Shown here: positions 10,001-17,700 of the stretch, piece by piece | How the letters are laid out: every line of letters starts with the position of its first letter | Position numbering within the stretch: the stretch's first letter is position 1 | Origin: Caryophanales bacterium UBA5729 | GTDB lineage: Bacteria > Bacillota_I > Bacilli_A > Izemoplasmatales > Hujiaoplasmataceae | Direction: 5' to 3' | Assembly (NCBI GenBank): GCA_002419505.1 | Contig: DIGF01000033.1 | Location: 1-64,000 of the forward strand | DNA length: 64,000 nt | Made by a program: the position numbers and the translations under genes | The notes under the pieces: model-generated | Database searches by the model: none | Seen by the model: only the letters and a program-made list of their open reading frames with translations | Told to the model about the DNA's origin: nothing

Positions 10001-10359
10001 TCATCTAGTTCAGCGATTATCTCATCATCTGCCGTACCATAGGTAAGTTGCTTAATTTTTTCTTCGATTTCATCTTCAGTAACGTTATCTAAATACTCAC
10101 TAAGCAAACTAGCATCAACCATCATTAATAATTGTTGAATACCATTATTCGCTTTGACTTGTTCGTAGATCTCTTGATTGGTAATAGAATAGATAACTTT
10201 TCCATTGTCATCCAATCTCTCATAAAAAATCCCCTTAGGATCGCTTAGGGTTGGGATTGTTGTGTTTCCAGTTGCTAGAGCTAAGATAACTGCCCCTAAA
10301 ACAACCACTAGAACAACAGAAGTTATCACTATAAATTTTTTTACTAATGGGTTTGTCAT
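7033..10359 (-). CDS. Large membrane-anchored parvulin/PrsA-like foldase
   Basis: About 1108 residues with an N-terminal membrane anchor (NPLVKKF, then a long hydrophobic run ending LALATG) and an extracytoplasmic body. The N-terminal helical part resembles SurA/PrsA chaperone domains. The C-terminal part (VVQLLVFIDFDEDGSPDD ... FGLHLILVEKG) reads as a stretched PpiC-type domain with an Asp-rich, possibly calcium-binding loop. Near residues 490-570 lies an Ig-like domain (ITWVSADKTVISNAGVV), and near 220-300 an insert rich in DDDG/DGDDN motifs; the paralogue at 49973 lacks both. Start ATG at 10359 follows AAGGAG; an upstream in-frame extension has no ribosome site. It diverges from the riboswitch-controlled surface operon, so it may fold those proteins (inference). 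No proof of isomerase activity. Confidence 0.65.
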   Translation of the reverse strand: MTNPLVKKFIVITSVVLVVVLGAVILALATGNTTIPTLSDPKGIFYERLDDNGKVIYSITNQEIYEQVKANNGIQQLLMMVDASLLSEYLDNVTEDEIEEKIKQLTYGTADDEIIAELDEETRTSREDEFARSMVLSGYVGNEAAYASLLIAREKYALDTLREELTEIEVATAFISSYFEDMQAISIRFTSKEDADDVLRQFHLANVSDERLAIYKGFVYSSEVLKDNDDNIVEAYEIVKGYYFDDDGNILDTDEEIVYTLGEDDIYTDGDDNTYSLDVDGNLVDDVLAIIVNAIQIKETLEEAETFEEENLIYYYMSKVDPYDKDEEVLVKDADDNLVYTINKDGKVFDTESVDVTNTHKLIFNKTYKLQKDVTVFTSNNTIELTEQEVLNYYILMYNYVYQEFRDTLPENATIEDLVALENEHLMFNFEETKAKSSALATYLFKTISKINDKTYAVKPQAMAGSSLSFYHMVYKLDEPTKLNLGKVVLDLIEQSIVLPENIVESITLPTTSEYNATITWVSADKTVISNAGVVTTPAVATKVDLSYTIRALGETRTGKITVNILPTGTNSEVGESNVTFPSLKTMIGNNDLYEEISNMLLDTKVYGSNGSTNITNKLNALRKEVNLQIYDYFLALDYRQMDSTYEINKKGHKSLVASIDNTLISEDRVEFTADDLQNYALAKNPAVYTVYAAQFKELLNSAYYLEAFGTQTNIKRNDTQRMQELYQSVSSSKQYYAYMKALYEQYGMQYPHKSFSDYAYITYGTKTELELLQHFVSRELQPYLINDVITQYNVVEGLFDIVEDNYVNYFSLDVVQLLVFIDFDEDGSPDDYYDYINGLSTEEQEAFYSLLASLEIAIDEFDGNFTTLVSTYLKATRSDETWGVFKQKGILLLTEDLNIADSEQENVKHSLNYSGEYGVKDSYAEEFTQALIDLYREYKLPQNQDLAELYSDLVVTQFGLHLILVEKGDDFDRPSAKFTETDANGATFSESAYNDSDLPTVEQMELYATYKFYEMVYNLTDADVEEKYNITVPKIPASVKKALDFYFDGVLEKFYVLGSVNIILSQLLSDGRFLETEYTNLNNAQMMANLAAVEQAYYDAIVGKYVN

Positions 10360-10444
10360 GTTTTTCCACTCCTTAATAATTTTCGCAATATATATCATAT
10401 CATTTTTTTGGCCTAAAAACAACAAAAAAATTGTTATGATTTAG

Positions 10445-10620
10445 TGATGTGGTAACTGATAAAGATTATATTTTTATCTATTGCAAATAAGATTCTACTT
10501 ATTATAATTCATTTGCTGTAATTTTGCAAAAAGAATTATTTATTTAAGCGCTAATTTATGCGTTATTGAATAGTTTTTTTAAAAAGTAGAGATTTACCTG
10601 TAAAAATAAAGATTATATTA
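10445..10620. other. AT-rich intergenic stretch, no feature recognised
   Basis: Between the 5' end of the foldase gene and the surface-operon promoter. Very A/T-rich; I see no open frame, clear repeat or RNA gene. It presumably holds upstream promoter elements for both directions. Confidence 0.5.
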
Positions 10621-10649
10621 TTGACAAAAAACCCCTCTAATTATATAAT
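10621..10649 (+). promoter_or_regulatory. Consensus housekeeping promoter of surface operon 1
   Basis: TTGACA (10621-10626), 17-base spacer, TATAAT (10644-10649): a perfect vegetative-sigma promoter. Transcription should start just before the riboswitch aptamer, so control is expected after initiation. Confidence 0.9.
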
Positions 10650-10656
10650 AATATAC

Positions 10657-10737
10657 GTAAATAGCAAAACTAGCGAAAGTTAGTGACGCAAAGCTATAGG
10701 GCCTTCTATAATGGATGGTAGCCAGTTGCCGTTATCT
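10657..10737 (+). ncRNA. Cyclic di-GMP-I (GEMM-I) riboswitch 1
   Basis: Hallmarks of the GEMM-I aptamer in order: GCAAAAC on the 5' side, a short hairpin capped by a GAAA tetraloop (CTAGCGAAAGTTAG), the invariant GACGCAAAGC, a P3 stem with GGGCCT and ATGGTAGCC, and closing TTGCC. The 3' strand of P1 overlaps the 5' arm of the terminator that follows. It is almost identical to the second copy at 37953-38029; only the P3 tip differs. Ligand binding should favour P1 over the terminator (ON switch), which is an inference. Confidence 0.93.
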
Positions 10738-10759
10738 TGGAAAGATAAGGGCATTTTTT
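10728..10759 (+). terminator. Riboswitch-controlled terminator 1
   Basis: GCC-G-TTATCTT / AAGATAA-G-GGC hairpin (one G-G mismatch) followed by ATTTTTT. Its first bases GCCGTTA are also the 3' strand of aptamer P1, so aptamer folding and termination exclude each other. Confidence 0.85.
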
Positions 10760-10839
10760 ATTTCTTAAAGACAATAAAAATGCTCGTAATAGAGATAATG
10801 GTTTTTTTATTTTAAAATTCGGAAGAGAGGAAAGCCAAG

Positions 10840-11739
10840 ATGTTAACTAATACAAGAAGATATTCTATCATGTATTGGATATTGTCATTTTTGACGATTT
10901 CTTCTTTTGTTTTTATTACTTATGCTTGGTTTACCACTAAATTAGAACAAAATCTAGACTATGATACCAATATGGGCTTAGTTGACGTGGGAATCAATGT
11001 CTATTTTCATGACGGAACAAGTTTTATTAAAAACGCTGATTTTGTCGAAATAGCACCGGGTGTTTATAAAACCGGAGTTTACTATATTGACATCGATAGC
11101 GCAGACGCAGATGAATTTATTGAGAATTTAAGAGTGGATATTCAAGTCAACAGCAATATTCCAACTTATATTCGAGTGAAAATCCATAAACAATTAACCC
11201 TTATCTACACTGATTTTCAAGGAAACATCAGTGAACTTTCAATTTACATCAACGATAAAGTTGAACAAGAATTTCAACTTAATTATGATTTAGAAAACTG
11301 GTTCATTGATTCTTATTCATTAGCCTATTATCATGATGCTTCAAATAATATCAGAGATTATGCCGGCAATCTCGTCTATCAATATGTCAGCCCTGGAATC
11401 TATACCGATCCAGCGACTCAAACAGAAGGCTACTATTTAACTACAGCTGGTGATGTGATTGACGATGATGAAAATTTAGTAATTAGAGCGGAAATCCTGT
11501 TTGACACTCAAGACGAAGCTATCGGCTTTAGACAGAGAAATTTTAATTATATATATTATGATTCTATCGTAAGCACACAAACGACTATACCATTAATTCT
11601 TGAATATCTTGGAGTATTTGGAACTTATCCTGACGGTTACTCCTTGCAAATCGCTTTTGAAGTAGAAGCGGTTCAAGCCTTAGGTGGACCAGAGAATGTC
11701 TGGGGATTAGCAACGCCACCATGGGGCGGAAGTTGGTAG
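10840..11739 (+). CDS. Secreted protein with SipW-type signal (TasA/camelysin-like)
   Basis: A 299-residue exported protein, first gene after the riboswitch. The N-terminus has a charged start, a hydrophobic run and the motif TYAWFT at residues 28-33, the hallmark of SipW-dependent signals; the same [T/S]-[Y/F]-A-W-F signature recurs at 38982 and 44092. The remainder is beta-rich, and the C-terminus (EVEAVQA...WG) resembles the end of many SipW-processed proteins. The family includes TasA/camelysin fibre subunits; fibre formation here is inference. Matching signal peptidases are encoded 30 kb away in surface operon 2. AGAGAGGAAAG precedes the ATG, and the stop touches the start region of the giant exoprotein. 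Confidence 0.75.
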   Translation: MLTNTRRYSIMYWILSFLTISSFVFITYAWFTTKLEQNLDYDTNMGLVDVGINVYFHDGTSFIKNADFVEIAPGVYKTGVYYIDIDSADADEFIENLRVDIQVNSNIPTYIRVKIHKQLTLIYTDFQGNISELSIYINDKVEQEFQLNYDLENWFIDSYSLAYYHDASNNIRDYAGNLVYQYVSPGIYTDPATQTEGYYLTTAGDVIDDDENLVIRAEILFDTQDEAIGFRQRNFNYIYYDSIVSTQTTIPLILEYLGVFGTYPDGYSLQIAFEVEAVQALGGPENVWGLATPPWGGSW

Positions 11740-11748
11740 GTGATGATG

Positions 11749-14700
11749 ATGATAAAAAACTATAGATTTAACTACATAAAACATTTTCTAACCATATTTA
11801 CCTCTATGGTTTTTGTGCTATTAAACGTTGGATTCTTTGTTAAAATCACTTCGGCTATTCCCATAAGCACACCTGACCCTAGTAAGTATGTTATTTTTGA
11901 TGGTGAATTTGATTGGGACGATACTGTAATAAATAAATCTGAAAGTGATGATTACTATTCATATACAGAATTTCGTAGTGAAGTTTGTACTGCCACTGCT
12001 AATGCATCTGCATGTGATACGACGAAGATAATTAGATTCGATAGTGCTGAAGAACTATATCGGTTCTCAGTTGATGTGTCTTTCGAAGAAGTGTATATTA
12101 CCGGTAACCCCACCGAGGATGTTAAATTAAGTGATGAAAAAATTGATATTTTATTATCACTTCACTATGTTTTGGGTCAAGATATTGATTACTCAGTAAT
12201 GAAATCTAAAACTTTCATTCCAATTGGGTATCTATTTGGGGATACAACAGGACAAATTTATCGCCGCTATTTTAAAGGAACTTTTGACGGACAAGGTTAT
12301 GAAATCAAGAATCTTTATATGTCTGGGTTCCAATATTTGATTTATGAAGATAAAACTAATCCATTAAATGTTGTTGATATCGCGATGAGCGAATATTATG
12401 CAATGTTTAACTATAATGCAGGGGTAATTAAAAACATTGGTTTTATTGATGTGTATTCCGAATTTTTAGGAATGCATCCTGATCTTTTAAAACTAGCTAG
12501 TATTGTTGGTTTCAACATGCCAGACCCAGAAACTTGGGATGAAATCGAAGAAGACTTTGAGATTTTTGGGTCAGTTGAAAACATTTATGTAATTGATACT
12601 AGAACTAATGTTAGAGAAGCTGGATTAAGATATTTAGTTGGAACAGCTTCAGATGATTTCCAAGCAGCCGGTATTATTCATACTAACTCAGCTAATTTTG
12701 TCAACTCATATTATGTTTCCAAAGTAGTTGTCAGTGCAAGTTTTATCAGTAAATTTGAAGTTCAACCCGTATTATTCCAAAATCAAGGTGAAGTAATCAT
12801 TAACCTTGGTGAAGTAAATCAAACTTCAGTTTTAGTAGAAGGTTATCACGAAAAACTATATTATGATTCTGATGTTTATTTGCTTGAAGTAGACACGAAC
12901 AATGATGGTGTCGATGATTACACCGTTCATTCAATCGCAAAACCAATCAACGATTACGCTAATGGCGTTAGTACTGAAAATCTTAAAAATGGTTCATTCA
13001 GTTATGAAAGCGGAACATTCTATTTTTATCCAGATGATGGTTATCCTATATTAAAAGGACTTGCCTATAATAATGGAGTCTATGAAATCAGCAATGCTGT
13101 TGAACTGGCTTTTTTTAGTAGACTACTAGATAAAAATACAATTCTTTATGGAACACCTTTCAATTATTCGGACTTTGTGCTCACCAATGATATCGATATG
13201 AGTGTACTAGCTCCTGGAGTTTATAAAGTTCCAAGTAAAACTTTTTATGGGACTTTTTCCGGTGCTAATGGTGACGAAGATGTTTTAACAGATAATTTTT
13301 ATATTTATGGTTTAGTAATCAATAACAATTATTCTGTCAGTAACGAACACTTTTCTGGATTGTTTTCGCGTTTGGGTTCAGGTGCTATCGTAAGTGACTT
13401 GAACTTCACTCAATCGACTATCCAGTTTGTTAATACCAATAAAATTTATTCTAACACCTTCTATATGGGCGCAATAGCCGGAAGAATGGTTGGAGCTACA
13501 GTTCAAAATATTTTGTTAGATGTTGATTTTGACCTAGGCGAAGAAGCTATAAGCAGAACCTACCTAGGCAGTGTAGCAGGAATGGCTTCAGGAATAATCC
13601 GAAGAGTATCCAATCTAGGAGATATTAGTTTTGGAACTCATAGTTTCACATCTGCACAAGCAGTCAATCCTAAATATTATATCGGTGGAATTGTTGGAGC
13701 AACCCAACTAGTTTCTCCATTAAAATTATATGAAGTCAATAACAGCGGTGATATTTACGGTTTTGCGACCACATCTGATATCATTCCTGCCAGTGGTGTA
13801 AGTGATATCAATGTCTATATCGGTGGTATCATCGGGAGTATTTTTAATACTGAAGTGGCTATTCATGATTTAGTTGAAGTAGCTAACAAAGGAAATATCT
13901 ATCCGGGTGCTGTGAAAGAAAGAACCGAATTACAAGCTTACCAATACATTGGTGGCGTTTTTGGCATTTTAGAAGGCTTTGCCCCTATCTTAGAAGATGT
14001 TACTGGATTTAGGTTTGCTAATTTATACAATGAAGGCGATGTGTTTGCCGCATATGCCGATAGTACCGCTGATATTAAGAGTGCTGGTATTGGTATTTCA
14101 AATACAACTGAAAACACAGAATATGCTTTGTTGTTTAATCACGGTACATTTGACTATGATATTCAAGATATGAATCTAACTTCTCCGCCTTATTCAACCA
14201 ACCTTATTATAAGTGAGTACGGTAGAGGTTCAAGCTCAAATAGATATATTGAAATATATAACGGAACTGGACAATCGGTAAGTTTAACAGGTTATACTTT
14301 GGCTAGATACTTAAATGGAGAGACAACTACTTCAAGAATTATTACTCTAAGTGGTACCATCGCTGATGGGGCGACATATGTAGTTGCAGATTCTTCAGCA
14401 GCAGCAGCACTTAGAAATTTAGCTAATACCACTAGCACATCAAGTATGATGGATTACGACGGAAACGATGCTGTTGTACTAAGATATGACGGAGTCCCAA
14501 TTGATACGTTTGGAATTATCGGAGACAATCCTGGAAGCGGATGGACGGTAGATGGGGTTACTAATGCAACGGTAAATCGTACGATAGTAAGAAAGAAAGA
14601 TTCAGTTAATCCTACAACTAATTGGAACCCAGCTGATTGGACCGTATATCCTACTGACACTTGGACTTATGTTAATAATCATGTAGCCAATCACAGTTTT

Positions 14701-17700
14701 AAACACACAGCTACTATAATGGATGTAAGCAATAATTCAAATTTTGATAAGTTGACTTTAACTAGAGTATACAATTACGCTAATTTTGAATATGACTCAA
14801 AAATCTTTTCCGAATTATCACCTTTTGTTTATTCTCTTTATGAAAATGAAATATTAATAAGGTTTAGTGAAAACTATGGCGATATTAATTATATGGCAGA
14901 TAACGGAAACACAAAAATTTATGCACGAAGCACAATTAATATATCGGCAATCACTAATAATATTAACGTAGACTATTTGAATTTCCATAATTATGGCGAT
15001 ATAAATGTCGTGAATTTAGACTTAAGTTCTCATCAGTTATTTATTTCAGGATTTTCTAAAGTTTTATCTACAGATAGATTTATAAGAAACTCACTTAATG
15101 ATGGCAACATAACTTTCGCTGAAATTTCGGGTTCAGGAAATATTTATGTTGCTGGTTTTGTCAATATAAATTATGCTGGAGATCTTCATGAATCATTCCA
15201 ATCTTCAACTCAACCGATTGCTAATGAAGGCATTATTAATTCAATCAATTCCGGAAATATATCAACTGCTTACGGAGAAGAAACTTCAGGACTATATGGT
15301 ATATTGGGAACTAACAATACTTTTATTGGTGGTGTAACAACCTTAAATGCTGGCTCTATACAAGACACATCTAATTTAGGGGACATCAGCGCTTATAACT
15401 CTAATACAAATGCATATTTTTATGCAAATACCAGTTCAACATATGCGGGTTTAGTTTATGGTTACGATTCAGGGATTGTAGCGGGGGGAATTGCAGCGAT
15501 TGCCATAAAAGGAACTTCAAGAATTTATGATACAGCAAATAATGGCAATGTAATAGCAATAGCAGAAAAATATGTTAGAAGTGGTGGAGTATTAGGTGTT
15601 TCATTGTGGAGAGAAGCCGATGCTGGAGGTATAACTTCGCTAATCGGTTTAGAAGATAATATTCAAAACTCAATACTCTCTAACGGACTGAACTTTGGTA
15701 GCGTTTCAGCTATATCAAGTGTAATAGCAGAATATACCCCTACGCCTTTAAACACAAGCTTTGTTCTAAGATATGGTAGCGGAACCAGTTATTCAACTAC
15801 CAGAGCAGCGACATATTATATTTCTACTGTTAATGGCAATAGTGAAAGACCACCGATATATTCAAGTGCTGGTGGGGTTATCGGTTATGGCCTAAGTGTT
15901 ATGCAAAGAATGCTTAATCACGGAACCATATCTGCAACTGATGTTGCTGGTGGTGTTGTTGGAGCTACCTATGTATTAGGAAGTTCAACAACATATGTAA
16001 ATATTACTACGGCGATTAATTATGGTTTAATTAAATCAATTGATTTCGATGATTTTGATTCGATTGATAAATTTTCTCCAGATATTGAGGAAATTTCAAC
16101 TTATTATATGGCTGATGGAAATACTTTCATTTATCCAACTCATGCTAACTCATTGTCTCCTGGAGCAAAAAGAGGATTCGGCGGAATCTTTGGACGTCTT
16201 CAAAGAGGTACTGATGGTATTATGACCAGCGAAGGATCAAATGCTGCATTTAACTTTATTGTTAACGCTAATGATCAAATTGATCTAATTGGCAGATTAG
16301 ACCAAGTTGACAATTTCTCAAGTTCACTTAGATATTTTAGATTTAACAACGCTATATATTACTCCGCCAAAGAAGATGATAATACTCAAGCTGTTTTTAC
16401 GGGAATTTATTTTCTTATTGATATTATAACTAGCCGACAAAGTATTTCTGGCGGATATTCATACACGTATTCACAAGTAGTATTCAAACAAGTTGGAATA
16501 GTTATGTCTGAATATGAGACTTTATCTACAGGTAATACGTTTAATTCATCAACTTACTTTGCTGTGGGGGCATACTATAATGTTAATTATTATGACCAAA
16601 TCGAAGTTCCATGGATTACTGAAGACCCCAACGACTCTAATTTAACTGAAGATTGGACAGATCCATTGCTAGAAGATGCAGAACGCGAATATATTTACGG
16701 ACCATATTTCCCAATGAGAACTAACATTAATCTTACAGAGTACATTTACTTTGCTGAATATAATTTATTAGCAGACAGGTTTAGAAACGTTGTTGATGGA
16801 GGAACTGGTGAAAACGTTCGTGAAAACGGTATGTATGTTTTGTCAACTACAGCTGGTCAACAATTTGGTGCGGTTTTGCCAAGAAATATTAACCTTTCTG
16901 CAATGAAAACAATTAATGAAGATTTAGATTTGTCTATTATTAATCTAGATTATAATAACCTTGCGCCTGAACAAACCTTAAATTTAAACCAAAGTATAAT
17001 TGACAAGTATGAAGATTTATATCAAACTCGTTATAACGATAAAGCAGAATTAACCAATTCGCCTTTCCAAAATTTAACTTTAAAAGAAAATGATGGCAGT
17101 GATACCATTCTTTCGTTGGGAAATATTGATTACATTAATCGAGAAATTACTTTTACAATTAGTATGGAAGCATTTAATTTTAGTAATTATACTAATTTTG
17201 ATCCTGTTACAGGCAGACCAATTGCAAGTTTCAGAGTTTTTAACGCTATAACTTCAGCCAGTTCGTTGATTGCTATAAGACCAGATGATTATTTCTCTGG
17301 TTCGCCTACTCAAACTGATTTAGAAGATTTAAGCGGATATTTGTTTGCCGAAAGATATGACCAAATATCAACAGATTATCCAGCAGAGTTGGATATCATT
17401 TTACCAGTTTACAATATATCAAGTAATACAACTTTATCTTTGGGATACTTCAGCGTTTTCTCTGAAGCTTTTATCAATGATCCAATCTTTGCAGACGCTT
17501 TCTATTACAACGACTATCAAGTATATATCACTTTCACACCTAACGCTTCGCAAACATCAGGTACAATTGGTATTCAATCAGTATCTTTTAATGGTGGTGG
17601 GAATGTTACTTTAGGATCTTATACAAATCCTCAACCATTGGCTATTGATATTAGAAGTAATGGTGATGTCAATTACAATGGTAGTTTAAGGCTTAACTTC

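Noticed and set aside
10751..10783. GCATTTTT / AAAAATGC pairing downstream of terminator 1 (also in copy 2) as an antiterminator
   Set aside because: The 3' half is made only after RNA polymerase has passed the termination point, so it cannot control that terminator. It may still affect RNA stability.
14454..14660. Open frame on the minus strand within the giant exoprotein gene
   Set aside because: It lacks a ribosome site and lies opposite the well-supported lamin-tail coding region; it is a shadow of the real gene. The same applies to the other antisense frames seen opposite livH, livM, the thiolase and PFOR genes.
12300..16300. The repeated gene segments of the giant exoprotein as CRISPR or mobile-element repeats
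   Set aside because: Repeats are at protein level with diverged DNA, have no constant spacer or terminal inverted repeats, and stay in one frame.
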